The notes under the pieces are model-generated. The model was not told the origin of the DNA, did no database searches, and saw nothing but the letters and a program-made list of their open reading frames with translations. Shown here piece by piece: positions 1 through 8,202 of a stretch of 42,914 nucleotides of DNA. The stretch comes from JAKFEW01 sp036675505 (GTDB lineage Bacteria > Cyanobacteriota > Sericytochromatia > S15B-MN24 > JAQBPE01): assembly GCA_036675505.1 (NCBI GenBank), contig JAKFEW010000088.1:1-42914 (forward strand), written 5' to 3'. The position numbers and the translations under genes were made by a program. The first letter of the stretch is position 1. Each line of letters starts with the position of its first letter.

Positions 1-139
1 TCGAGTTCGAGGCGTTGTCCTTGACGGCGTTGTAGCCGAGGACCGCGCCACCGATGATGATCAGGCCGACAGCCACGGCCAGGGCGACTTCAACGAGGGT
101 GAAGCCCTTGCGGGTCTTCAAAAGCTTGCTCTTTTGCAT
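1..139 (-). CDS. Type IV prepilin-like protein, N-terminal part (cut by window edge)
   Basis: Only the first 46 residues lie in the window. They show a short basic leader, then a class III (type IV) prepilin cleavage site, KG followed by FTLVEVALAV, with the conserved glutamate at position +5 of the mature protein. A hydrophobic helix ending near LIIIGGAVLGYNAV follows. This is the pattern of major and minor pilins and type II secretion pseudopilins, which a PilD-type peptidase cleaves and N-methylates. An AAGGAG ribosome site lies about a dozen bases before the ATG. The body that would separate pilin from pseudopilin is missing, so the exact class is open. Confidence 0.85.
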   Translation of the reverse strand, partial: MQKSKLLKTRKGFTLVEVALAVAVGLIIIGGAVLGYNAVKDNASNS

Positions 140-231
140 CGTAAGGTTCCAAACTCCTTCGGAGAGACGTTCTCGGGGACGCGGAGCACCCCGCCGCACC
201 GAGTCTCCCCCTGGGTCGATGCAGCATTGAA

Positions 232-260
232 CTTATACCATCGCGTCAGGTGGTCGTAAT
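232..260 (-). promoter_or_regulatory. Possible promoter for the prepilin gene
   Basis: On the minus strand a TATAAG -10-like hexamer (237 to 232) lies about 93 bases before the prepilin ATG, with a weak -35 (ATTACG, 260 to 255) at 17-bp spacing. The interval 140-304 is unusually AT-rich for this window. At 271-291 it also has an A-run/T-run element (AAAAACGCTCGAAC followed by seven T) that could help end transcription of the upstream gene. Weak evidence. Confidence 0.3.
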
Positions 261-304
261 GGGTTGTAACAAAAACGCTCGAACTTTTTTTGCATTAAGT
301 TTAT

Positions 305-976
305 TTAAGGACGCCCACCGGATCGGTGCGGCAACGGTACGCCCATGCGCTTCAAGGTGCGCTCGGCGACACCGCGCGCCTCCTCGCTCGGCGCGTGGAG
401 GTAGGTATCCAGCCAGATCTTGGTCGCCATTTCCTGGCGGCTCGACACGGTGTACATCCGCGCCTCCATGTAGCGGGCCTCCGGCGGCGCGCCCGGCAGC
501 GCCGCCGCCGCCCGGAAGAGCTCGGCGGCCCGCAGGTATTGATCGTTCCGGTTGCCGAAGAGGAAGAGGCTCATCCCCGCCTGATAGGGGAACTGCCACT
601 TGCCCGGGTTCGCCCGCACACCTTTGTTCCAGAGCGTCTCGGCCTCGTCGACCTGCCCGTTGTCGCCGAGCGCCATCGAGCCCATCACGTAGGCGCCCTC
701 GAAGTGCGGATCGAGGTTCGTCACCAGATCGAGCACCGGATAGACGTTGTAGAACTTCTGCTTCGCGCGCAGGTGCTTGCCGAAGTAATGGATGAACTGA
801 AGATAGAGCGCGTCGGCCGCCATGTTTTCGTAGCCTGCTGCGAGCGCGTGCGTCGTCACGGCAGGCGGGATCGAAAGGTACTCGATCTTGCTCATCGAGG
901 TGTCGTAGGTGCGCAGCATCCCCAACGACGCGCCGAAGAGGCCAATCGCGGCCGGAATGCCAACCCACGTCCTCAT
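305..976 (-). CDS. TPR-like membrane-anchored protein
   Basis: A 223-aa protein with an N-terminal hydrophobic stretch (about residues 5-20) that is probably a signal anchor. The rest is alpha-helical with tetratricopeptide-like spacing (for example residues about 85-120, FEGAYVMGSMALGDNGQVDEA, and 150-175, YLRAAELFRAAAALPG). TPR proteins act as protein-protein scaffolds. Its ATG overlaps the stop of the upstream ABC-2 permease gene (ATGA), so the two are probably translationally coupled and work together, and the prepilin gene lies downstream in the same direction. A role in pilus biogenesis or in assembly of the transporter is possible but inferred only from position. No specific family recognised. 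Confidence 0.7.
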   Translation of the reverse strand: MRTWVGIPAAIGLFGASLGMLRTYDTSMSKIEYLSIPPAVTTHALAAGYENMAADALYLQFIHYFGKHLRAKQKFYNVYPVLDLVTNLDPHFEGAYVMGSMALGDNGQVDEAETLWNKGVRANPGKWQFPYQAGMSLFLFGNRNDQYLRAAELFRAAAALPGAPPEARYMEARMYTVSSRQEMATKIWLDTYLHAPSEEARGVAERTLKRMGVPLPHRSGGRP

Positions 977-1764
977 GTCAGCTCTCGCGCTTCCCAGGCC
1001 ACCGTGGCGGCGACGAGCGCCGCCGCGACCATCAGAATGCCGTAGCCGAGGGCCGAGGCCCAGGCGTCCCAGGGCAGGCCCTGGCCATACAGCACCTGGC
1101 TCTTGAAATCGAAGATCTCGAAGTGCGGCAGCAAGTAATAGAGCACGTGGCCACCGTAGTAGTTGAACGCGCTGAGCTTGCGTTCGGAGTCCGCAAAGGC
1201 GCGGATCAGCGCGCCCTGGTGACCGAGCAGGAAGAGGCAGCCGGTATAGAGGGCGGCCAGCGTCCCCGAGGTCATCGTGGAGAACAGGAAGGCCATCGCG
1301 GTGACGAAGCCGAGTTCCACGATCAGCGCGAGACAGAGCGCGTAAACCTCGCCGCGGAAGATGTGGAGGCCCAGCATCAACGTGGTCAGGAACATCGCCA
1401 TCAGCACGACCATCAGCGCGAGCGTCGCCATCAACCCGAGGTACTTGCCCGCCAGGAACTCGAAGCGCGAGGCCGGCTTGGCGAGAACGATGTAGACCGT
1501 GCGCTTGTCCAGCTCCTTGTGTACGAGGCTCGTGCCGAGGAAGATCGCGATGAGCACGCCCACCGCGCCCATCAACATGAGCGAGATGTCGAGCACGGCC
1601 GGACCGTTGGCGCGCATGCCGCCTTCGATCAGGAAGATGAGCGTCTGGACGACGCCGAGAAACACCAACACACCGACAATCAACCGGTCACGCATCGTCT
1701 CGCGCCAGGTGTTCAGGGCGATCGCCCAGACTCTCGATCCAAATGCTGTGACGTTGGTGGCCAT
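973..1764 (-). CDS. ABC-2 type transporter permease
   Basis: A 263-aa inner-membrane protein with about six transmembrane helices. The N-terminus (WAIALNTWRETMRDRLIVGVLVF) and the central part (ELDKRTVYIVLAKPASRFEFLAGKYLG) are typical of ABC-2 permeases, where a short amphipathic segment precedes helix 1 and a conserved 'K+D.RT...LA.P.SR.efl.GK' region follows helix 2. The reading frame stays open to 1911, but the ATG at 1764 is chosen because the sequence upstream does not look like protein of this family. No ATPase gene is adjacent, so its partner must lie elsewhere. It overlaps the TPR gene by ATGA. Confidence 0.85.
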   Translation of the reverse strand: MATNVTAFGSRVWAIALNTWRETMRDRLIVGVLVFLGVVQTLIFLIEGGMRANGPAVLDISLMLMGAVGVLIAIFLGTSLVHKELDKRTVYIVLAKPASRFEFLAGKYLGLMATLALMVVLMAMFLTTLMLGLHIFRGEVYALCLALIVELGFVTAMAFLFSTMTSGTLAALYTGCLFLLGHQGALIRAFADSERKLSAFNYYGGHVLYYLLPHFEIFDFKSQVLYGQGLPWDAWASALGYGILMVAAALVAATVAWEARELT

Positions 1765-1916
1765 ATCGCGGGTTGGGTCCGGCAAGCAATCTCGCTGTGG
1801 TGTGACGGATATTCCCGATCGAACACCCGGGTAAACGGCATGATATAACGACTGAAGGACCCGATCGGCGCACGAGCCGACGACCGGGCGTCCTCCGTCA
1901 CCCAGGAGCATACGCC
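1765..1916. promoter_or_regulatory. Divergent promoter region
   Basis: This 152-bp spacer separates the minus-strand ABC permease from the plus-strand zinc-finger/FF-motif protein, so it should hold promoters for both. On the plus strand TATAAC at 1844-1849 is a good -10 match, but no strong -35 is seen 17 bp upstream. An AGGAG ribosome site precedes the ATG at 1917. Confidence 0.35.
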
Positions 1917-3536
1917 ATGCGCTGCCAGGCTTGCCATACGAACGAAGCCAACACCCTCGTCATTTGTGACGGGTGCGTGACCCATTACACGTCGATTCGC
2001 GAGGGCGCCTTCAACGAGCACGAACTCGAGCTCGCCGGCAGCACCTTGAAGGTGCGCAGCTGGTCCGCGCTCGAATCGACCGCCGTGAAGAAGGAGGGCC
2101 GCGACGCGAAGGCCGCGACCAAGAAGGCCAAGGGCGGCGGGTTCTTCGGACGGAAGAAGGAAGCCGCGGTCGAAGAGGAGCCGCCGCCGCCGCCGCCCGA
2201 CTGGAAGAACCGCGTCTTCCCGGCCGAGGCGCCGTCGACGGAAGCCGGTGGCCCGATGGTCGACCTGAACGCGGGCGCCGCCGCGGCCGCTGCGGCGTAT
2301 GAAGGCACCGGGTCGCTCATGGCGTCCTACACCGACGAACCGATCGAGCCCGCCGCGACCCTCGACCTGGAGGTGACGCCGGCGCCCGAGCCCGTAGCGG
2401 AGCTCGATCTCACCCCCGCGCCCGAGGTTGAGCTCGACCTCACGCCCACGCCCGAGCCCGTCGCCGAGCTCGAGGTCGCGCCAATGGAGCTGGATCTCGG
2501 AACAGCCGAAGCCGGCCCGACGCTCGAATCGACCATCCCGGCCGCCGAGGCCGCTGCGCCGACCGTGGAACAGGCACCGGCGCCTGAAGCGCCCGCGGAG
2601 CCACCGCCGGAGCTCGCGAGCTTCTTCGAAGGCCTGAGCGGCGCGACGACGCCCCCGGCCGACACCGCGGCGGCCCCCGCCGCCGAACCGCCGGCACCAG
2701 GGCCTTCGCCGGATCTGGCGAATTTCTTCGAGTCGCTCACGGCGCCCGAAGCCCCGGCCACGGGTGACGCTGCGCCCGAAGCCGCGCCGCCGGCCCCGTC
2801 GGCCGACCTGGCGGACTTCTTCTCATCGCTCACGGCGCCCGCCCAGCCCGCGGCCCCCGAAGAGGCCGTGACGCCGGCCGAGCCGGCAGAGCCGGAGCCG
2901 CCTGCCGCGGCGGCGCCCGAGCTTTCGAGCTTCTTCGAGAGCCTGTCGCAGCCGGCTGCCGTCACGCCTGCCAGTGAGCCGCCGGTGGCCGAAGCGCCGA
3001 TCGTCGAAGCGCCGATCGGCGAACCGCCATTCGTCGAACCGCCGGTCGTCGAACCAACGATCGCCGAAGCGCCTCCGTCGCCTCCGCCTCCGCCGGCTGC
3101 ACCGCAAGCCCCCGCGCCCACCGGCGGCGTGGACCTCTCGGACTTCTTCGCGACGCTCGCTCAGCCGCCGGGCGCGGCCGCGGCGCCGGCACCGGCCCCG
3201 CCGCCCACGCCTGAACCTCCGGCCCCGCCCAAGAGCAGCGGCGGGAAGGCCTTCGAGATCGATCTCGGAGACATCAAGCCGGCCTCGGGCGGCGAGGGCA
3301 AGAAGCCTTTCGAGATCGACCTCTCGGCGCCCGCCTCGCCAGCGCCGAAGCCCCAGACCGGCGGCCTCGCCTTCGAGATCGGGCGCGAGGAAGATGATGA
3401 CAACGATAGCGGCCTGCTCGACGGCCTCTCGTTCACGCCCGATCCGAACGCCGGCCTGCACGCGTCGGACGCCTCGCACCGCGCAGCGCGGGACGACGAC
3501 GACGACGAGGACGACAGCAAGACGATCGAGCTCTGA
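1917..3536 (+). CDS. Zinc-finger protein with five FF motifs and an acidic tail
   Basis: A 539-aa protein in three parts. Residues 1-25 carry C3-x2-C6-x10-C17-x2-C20, a zinc-ribbon-like site. Residues about 58-84 are a lysine-rich basic patch. Residues 85-539 are low-complexity Pro/Ala/Glu and predicted to be disordered. Within this part a nine-residue motif of the form (E/D)L(A/S)xFF(E/S/A)xL recurs five times: ELASFFEGL 232-240, DLANFFESL 266-274, DLADFFSSL 298-306, ELSSFFESL 335-343 and DLSDFFATL 406-414. FEI(D/G) follows three times (about 446, 465, 486), then a poly-aspartate tail. No signal peptide is seen, so it is probably cytoplasmic. The repeats look like short linear docking motifs on a flexible tether. 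No family recognised. Confidence 0.8.
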   Translation: MRCQACHTNEANTLVICDGCVTHYTSIREGAFNEHELELAGSTLKVRSWSALESTAVKKEGRDAKAATKKAKGGGFFGRKKEAAVEEEPPPPPPDWKNRVFPAEAPSTEAGGPMVDLNAGAAAAAAAYEGTGSLMASYTDEPIEPAATLDLEVTPAPEPVAELDLTPAPEVELDLTPTPEPVAELEVAPMELDLGTAEAGPTLESTIPAAEAAAPTVEQAPAPEAPAEPPPELASFFEGLSGATTPPADTAAAPAAEPPAPGPSPDLANFFESLTAPEAPATGDAAPEAAPPAPSADLADFFSSLTAPAQPAAPEEAVTPAEPAEPEPPAAAAPELSSFFESLSQPAAVTPASEPPVAEAPIVEAPIGEPPFVEPPVVEPTIAEAPPSPPPPPAAPQAPAPTGGVDLSDFFATLAQPPGAAAAPAPAPPPTPEPPAPPKSSGGKAFEIDLGDIKPASGGEGKKPFEIDLSAPASPAPKPQTGGLAFEIGREEDDDNDSGLLDGLSFTPDPNAGLHASDASHRAARDDDDDEDDSKTIEL

Positions 3537-3633
3537 GCCCGCTCCAATCTGGGCGGCCTGACCGAATGCGTTGGTCAGGTCGCCCGTTTTCTTGCGGGAT
3601 GCCGCCCGGCATGCTGGAGCCGGGAGGTCCGGC

Positions 3634-4998
3634 GTGGGAGACACCAGGCGCTTCGCGAAGGAGCTGTACCGCTTCCGGCTGGCTGCGCTGGGCGCGGCGG
3701 CATTCTTGCTGCCGCTGGTCGTGGCGATCGGCTTCTCCGAGGCGATCGCCCTCGCGATGATGGTGCCGGCCGCCCTCGCCTGGTGGAGCGCCGCGGGCGA
3801 GTGGATGGGCCCCGGCGACCATGAACAGCGGGTGCTGGGCCTGGCCGGGCTGCTCGAGGCGCTGGCGATCGCCGCGCTCGTGGCCGCGTACGGCGGCGGG
3901 CAGAGTCCCTTCCTGCTGCTCTACCTGCCGCTGGGCATCCAGGCCGCCTTCGCCCTGTCGCCCGCCGGCGCGGCGCTCACGGCGCTCTACGCCGCGGCGA
4001 GCGCCTGGGCCGCCGTCGGCTGGGGGGGTGGCCCCTACGCCACCTGGACCCTGATCCCGGTGATGGCCGCGCTGCTCGGCGCGGCCGCGCTCGGCTGGTG
4101 GGCCTCCACGCGCCGGCGCGCCGCGGCGCGCGACCGTGCCCGGGCCCGCCGCCTCGCCACCCTGCGCGGGCTCATGGCCCGGGCGCTGAACCAGGAAGAC
4201 GTCGACCGGTTCTGGCGTGCGCTCCTGCGCGAGGTCGCGACCGACGGCGGCTACGCCGGCGCGGCCATCGTCCGCTGGTCCGGTGGCGAGCCGCGCGTGA
4301 CCGCGACCGACCGCGCCGAGGCCTGGCACGGGCTCACCCGGCGCCACGATGACCTGCTGCGCCGCCGGCTCGCCAGCGGCTCGCCGGAGGTCTTCACGGA
4401 GGGCGAGGACGGCCGCGCGATCGTCTGCTGGCCGGTGCCGCGCCGGCGTGGGGCGCTCGGCGCGGTCGGCCTGCTGTGCGTGATGGTCGATCCGCAGGCG
4501 CGGCGCCTGCCGAGCGGCGGCCTCGACCTCGGCGCCGTGTGGCGGCACCTCGATCGCTGGCTGCCGCTCGCGGGCCTGGCCCTCGCCGCCGCCGAGCCGC
4601 GGCCGCCGCTGCGCCGCTCGGCCGTAGACTGGACGGCCCTAGTCGATGCCGTCGTGCGCCGCCTGGACCGCCGCCTGGCGGGCCACCTCGTGATGGTGGA
4701 GGTGGAGCCCGGCGAGGTCGAGGCCGATCCGGGCCTGCTGGCCGACGCCGTCGCGCACCTGGTCGACGAGGCGCTCGAGAGCCTCCCGCCGGGCAGCCAT
4801 GTGCGGCTGCGCGCCCACCGGCTGAACGCCGAATGGCACTTCGAGGTCGAGACCACCGCGTACGCGGGCGCCCCGCCCGTGGCAGCGCGCCCGGGCCTGC
4901 AGCTGGCGCGCCGCCTCGTCGCGGCCCACGGCGGGCGATGGGAGAGTCGGACGGAGAACGGCGTCCGGCACTGGGGCTTCGCGCTGCCGGGGAAGTAG
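3634..4998 (+). CDS. Degenerate sensor-histidine-kinase-like membrane protein
   Basis: The GTG at 3634 is chosen because a GGGAGG ribosome site sits just before it; the open frame starts at 3571. The 454-aa product has about six N-terminal transmembrane helices (residues about 17-157), a basic helix, a GAF-like region (about 180-310) and a C-terminal GHKL ATPase-like region (about 330-454). The G2-box stretch GLQLARRLVAAHGGRWESR is well kept. No H-box phospho-acceptor is visible, the N-box asparagine position reads HLVDEAL, and no DxGxG G1 box is seen. It may be a pseudokinase, or a GAF sensor acting by binding rather than phosphotransfer. The next gene is a LysR regulator. Confidence 0.65.
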   Translation: MGDTRRFAKELYRFRLAALGAAAFLLPLVVAIGFSEAIALAMMVPAALAWWSAAGEWMGPGDHEQRVLGLAGLLEALAIAALVAAYGGGQSPFLLLYLPLGIQAAFALSPAGAALTALYAAASAWAAVGWGGGPYATWTLIPVMAALLGAAALGWWASTRRRAAARDRARARRLATLRGLMARALNQEDVDRFWRALLREVATDGGYAGAAIVRWSGGEPRVTATDRAEAWHGLTRRHDDLLRRRLASGSPEVFTEGEDGRAIVCWPVPRRRGALGAVGLLCVMVDPQARRLPSGGLDLGAVWRHLDRWLPLAGLALAAAEPRPPLRRSAVDWTALVDAVVRRLDRRLAGHLVMVEVEPGEVEADPGLLADAVAHLVDEALESLPPGSHVRLRAHRLNAEWHFEVETTAYAGAPPVAARPGLQLARRLVAAHGGRWESRTENGVRHWGFALPGK

Positions 4999-5041
4999 CA
5001 CCACCCGCCGCTCCGGTCGGCTACCGGGGTATACGGCGCCC

Positions 5042-5935
5042 ATGCCCCTCGATGCCGATCAACTCGACGCTTTCTGGCACGTCGTCCAGGCCGGCGGCTT
5101 CCACCATGCCGCCGAGGCCTTGCACCTCTCCCAGCCTGCCGTGACCCAGCGCATCCGGGCGCTCGAGACCGCGCTCGGGCGCCGGCTGTTCGTACGGGCG
5201 GGCCGTGGCGTCACGCTCACGGACGCCGGGCGCACGCTGGTGCGGCACTGCCGCCAGATCCGCCAGGCCGAAGACGAGCTGCGCCAGGCGTTGGGCGACG
5301 GCGCCGGCGGCCTGGCCGGCCGCCTGGCGATCGCCGCCGGCAAGGCCGAAGGCGTGGCCTGGGTCGTGCCCGCGCTCGCCGAGCTGGGCGCGGCCCACCC
5401 GGATCTCGCGATCGCGATCGAGCTCGCCGACCCGATGGAGCCCGCGAGCCGCCTCGAGGGCGCGCGCGCCGACGCGGTGGTCTGCGACGTCCCTACCCGC
5501 CGGGCAGGCCTGGTCGCGACCAAGCTCGCGGACGTGGCCCACGTGCTGGTCGCGAGCCCGACGCTCGCGGCGGGGTGGCCGGCGGAGCCCTCGCTCGAGG
5601 CCCTGCTCGCCAGGCGGGCGATCGATTTCGGCCCGACCGACCGCATCACGCTCGACCACCTCGCGCGCTGCTTTCCGGGCGCCGATCTGAGCGGCTTGCG
5701 GCGCCACTTCGTGGACGACACCCAGGCGATCCTGGCGATGGCGGAGGCGGGCGGCGGCTTCGCCGTGCTGCCGCGCGCGCTGGTCGCGGCCGCGCTGCGG
5801 GCCGGCTCGCTGCGCCATTACTGGCCAGAGGTCGTCAGCCGGCGCCCCCTGTACTGGTGCGCCGCCGAAGGGCCGCCGGCACCCGCGGCCCAGGCCGCGC
5901 TCGTCGCGCTGCGCCGCCGGCTGGCTTCTGATTGA
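5042..5935 (+). CDS. LysR-family transcriptional regulator (ArgP-like)
   Basis: A 297-aa LysR-type regulator. The N-terminal winged helix-turn-helix (about residues 5-62: LDAFWHVVQAGGFHHAAEAL, then LSQPAVTQRIRALETALGRRLF) is textbook, and a two-lobe periplasmic-binding-like effector domain follows. The HTH form 'QPAVTQRIRALE' is the one common in the ArgP/IciA subfamily, which regulates amino-acid export and metabolism in known bacteria, but the ligand here cannot be read. LysR regulators are often divergent from their target; this one is instead followed by an AT-rich spacer and the heme lipoprotein gene in the same direction. Confidence 0.88.
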   Translation: MPLDADQLDAFWHVVQAGGFHHAAEALHLSQPAVTQRIRALETALGRRLFVRAGRGVTLTDAGRTLVRHCRQIRQAEDELRQALGDGAGGLAGRLAIAAGKAEGVAWVVPALAELGAAHPDLAIAIELADPMEPASRLEGARADAVVCDVPTRRAGLVATKLADVAHVLVASPTLAAGWPAEPSLEALLARRAIDFGPTDRITLDHLARCFPGADLSGLRRHFVDDTQAILAMAEAGGGFAVLPRALVAAALRAGSLRHYWPEVVSRRPLYWCAAEGPPAPAAQAALVALRRRLASD

Positions 5936-6049
5936 TTTTTCTTATCGATTATTCAGAATGATTCATTAGACACCGAACGAGCGGGCGTAGAAGATAAGAA
6001 AGGACCGTCTCTGAACTAAGCATAAGTAAAAGGACACGAGGTTTCGCCC
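5936..6049 (+). promoter_or_regulatory. AT-rich regulatory spacer before the heme lipoprotein gene
   Basis: This 114-bp stretch is far richer in A/T than the flanking genes. It holds overlapping small palindromes around 5956-5967 (GAATGATTC; AATGA-T-TCATT), similar in style to operator sites, and several short AT-rich elements near 6018-6030 that could be a -10. A regulator binding site is likely; its identity, whether LysR neighbour or an iron regulator, is not determinable. Confidence 0.4.
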
Positions 6050-7687
6050 ATGTTCCGCCCGCTCGCCCTCTCCGCCCTCGCGCTCGCTGCCGTCTTCGCC
6101 CTGGCCGCCTGCACCGCTCCCGCCCAGGCCGGGCCTGGCCTCGGCCGCGGCGCCGGGGCCGTCGAGGCCCAGGCCCGCAGCGGTGCGGCCGGGGCCGACG
6201 ACGCCGTGAGGCGCGCGATCCTGGCCGGCCCGAAGGCGCCGAAGACGATCTACGAGGTGCGCGAGCGCCTGTTGGCGCGGGGCGGCAAGCTCGAGACGCA
6301 AATCGTGGCGAACCGCGGGCACGAGAACCCGGAAGGCGGCAGCTTCAGCTTCTTCGAGAGCTACACCGGCCCGATGGAGGGCGGCGTCGTCCGCGAGGGC
6401 GAGCTTTTCATCGGCTTCTTCTCCGAGCGCGCGGGCGACGTCCTGCAAGTCCAGCAGAGCTTCGCGCCGGGGCTGATGATCGAGCTGATCAGCTGGGACT
6501 ACACCAAGAAGATGTACAACTTCTGGGAGCTGGTCGGCACCGGCCAGGGCTCCGAATGGAAGTACCGCGGCGACTCGCAGGACGTGCTGGCCGACGTCGC
6601 GCGCGTGAACACGGGCGCGGGCAAGCCGGAGTTCGGCGCCAAGCTGCGCTGCTCGGGCTGCCACACGCTCGGCGGGCCGATCATGAAGGAGCTGCCGGCG
6701 CCGCACAACGATTGGTGGACCGACGCCCACAAGCTCGAGCTCGGGTCGATGAAGCTCGCCTCGACGCAGGACGCGGACGTCGCCAAGCGCACGGCGGCGG
6801 GCCTCTTCCGCGGCGCGAAGGACGCCGCGAACCTGGCCCGGCTCGTGAAGGCCGGCACCGACCGCATGCTCGCCGAGCGCGTGCGGCGCACCGGCGACGG
6901 CCAGGATCTTCGCCAGGAGCTGCGCTCGCTGTTCGTGCCGATGGAGGTGAACCTCGCGTCGGACGAGCGGCCCTTCCGCGAGCGGTCGGGTGGCAACGTC
7001 CAGCTGCCCACAGGCTTCTTCGTCGATGAGCGGCTTGCCGGCCCGCGGCGCGGCCCGACGGTCGCGGCGGGGGCGTTCGCGGATGCCCTGCGCGACGCCG
7101 GCTCACGGTTCGCGGCCGATGAGGCCCCCGGCCTCGCCGAGACGCGCCATGCCTTCCTCGTGCCCGTCCGCTCGTACGTGGATCAGAAGCAGCTCGACGC
7201 GCTCGTCGGGCGCGGCGTGCTCGACGAAGAACTCGTGGCGGACGTGCTCGCCGTCGACCTCACGGCGCCGCTGTACAGCGCGCCGCGGGCGGCCTTGCTG
7301 CGGCACGTGCCGACAAACGCACGTGATGCCGCCGAGCTGAAGCATAAGCTCGCGGCCTCACTCGCGGGCGATCGGTCGCCGGCGGCGCGCGAACTGCTCG
7401 CCAACCTGACCGACCCCGCGCGCACCGCGTCGAGCCACCGCAAGCGCGCGCTGGCCTTCTTGAGCGCCTGCGAGAAGGCGCGCGCCTCACGCGAGGCCCT
7501 GGGCGGCTGGCTCAAGATCGCGTCGCAGCGGCGCAAGGAGCTCGCGGCCGCCGAGACCGGCCAGAACCCGCGCGGCACGATCCTCGAGCCCGGCTTCCGG
7601 GTGATCTTCCCGGTGGACAAGCTGAACGCCAGGCCAGGCGCGCTCGGGCTGCGCGAGGCCGACTGCGGCTGCGAGCCGGTCCGCTGA
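6050..7687 (+). CDS. Lipoprotein with a single c-type heme motif
   Basis: A 545-aa exported protein. Its N-terminus is a lipoprotein signal ending in the lipobox ALAAC (Cys21). One CxxCH motif, CSGCH at residues 201-205, is followed by LGGPIMKELPAPHNDWW, so one heme c is probably attached there by the cytochrome c maturation machinery, on the outer side of the inner membrane or at the outer membrane. The remaining sequence is mostly helical and unfamiliar to me, and the protein is much longer than an ordinary mono-heme cytochrome c. A second CxC lies at the extreme C-terminus (DCGCEPVR). Expressed alone, after an AT-rich regulatory spacer. Substrate or electron partner unknown. Confidence 0.7.
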   Translation: MFRPLALSALALAAVFALAACTAPAQAGPGLGRGAGAVEAQARSGAAGADDAVRRAILAGPKAPKTIYEVRERLLARGGKLETQIVANRGHENPEGGSFSFFESYTGPMEGGVVREGELFIGFFSERAGDVLQVQQSFAPGLMIELISWDYTKKMYNFWELVGTGQGSEWKYRGDSQDVLADVARVNTGAGKPEFGAKLRCSGCHTLGGPIMKELPAPHNDWWTDAHKLELGSMKLASTQDADVAKRTAAGLFRGAKDAANLARLVKAGTDRMLAERVRRTGDGQDLRQELRSLFVPMEVNLASDERPFRERSGGNVQLPTGFFVDERLAGPRRGPTVAAGAFADALRDAGSRFAADEAPGLAETRHAFLVPVRSYVDQKQLDALVGRGVLDEELVADVLAVDLTAPLYSAPRAALLRHVPTNARDAAELKHKLAASLAGDRSPAARELLANLTDPARTASSHRKRALAFLSACEKARASREALGGWLKIASQRRKELAAAETGQNPRGTILEPGFRVIFPVDKLNARPGALGLREADCGCEPVR

Positions 7688-7699
7688 ACCCGGCGGAGG

Positions 7700-8176
7700 C
7701 TAGAGGTCCTTCGCCATCAACACCGATCTGTACAGCTTCCCTTCCCACTGCACGTGCCCGAACGGCGCGTAGCCAAGGCGCCGGTAGAAGGCCGGCAGCC
7801 ACGGATGGCTCTCCGGCGTATCCAGCGTCAGCCGCCGGGCGCCCGCGCGGCGCGCCACGTCTTCCGCGTGCGCCACGAGCGCACGGCCGACCCCGCCGCC
7901 GGCGGCAGCCGGCGCGACCGCCAGCAGGTGGAAGCGCCGATCGCGTGGGTCGTCCTCGTCCGCCTTCACTTCGATCGTGCCGACCAGCTCGCCATCCGCG
8001 CCTTCGGCGACCCAGAAGCGGGCCGGATCGAGGCGCGGCAAGAGCGTCGCGGCGCCGATGTCGGCGGCGGTGAAGTTGAACCCGTGCGCGAGGTTCCAGG
8101 CATGGGCGGCGTGCATCAACGCACGCACGGCGTCGGCCTCGCGGTCTGGCCTGACGGGTCGGATGGTGAAGTCCAT
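7700..8176 (-). CDS. GNAT-family N-acetyltransferase
   Basis: A 158-aa single-domain protein, the normal size for GNAT. The acetyl-CoA pyrophosphate-binding motif A is seen at residues about 84-108 (LLAVAPAAAGGGVGRALVAHAED), where GGGVGRA replaces the usual QxxGxGxA. Motif B follows with the typical FYRRLGYAPFG (130-140). The acceptor is not predictable; N-termini of proteins, small amines and antibiotics are all possible. It converges with the heme lipoprotein gene with a gap of about a dozen bases and is divergent from the next gene by 26 bp. Confidence 0.85.
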   Translation of the reverse strand: MDFTIRPVRPDREADAVRALMHAAHAWNLAHGFNFTAADIGAATLLPRLDPARFWVAEGADGELVGTIEVKADEDDPRDRRFHLLAVAPAAAGGGVGRALVAHAEDVARRAGARRLTLDTPESHPWLPAFYRRLGYAPFGHVQWEGKLYRSVLMAKDL

Positions 8177-8202
8177 AGGCGAGACCAGGGTACCATAAGA
8201 GC

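Noticed and set aside
2327..3200. Repetitive Pro/Ala/Glu-coding DNA as a minisatellite or CRISPR-like array
   Set aside because: Repeats are at protein level only (FF motifs), spacing is irregular and there are no identical DNA repeats with unique spacers.
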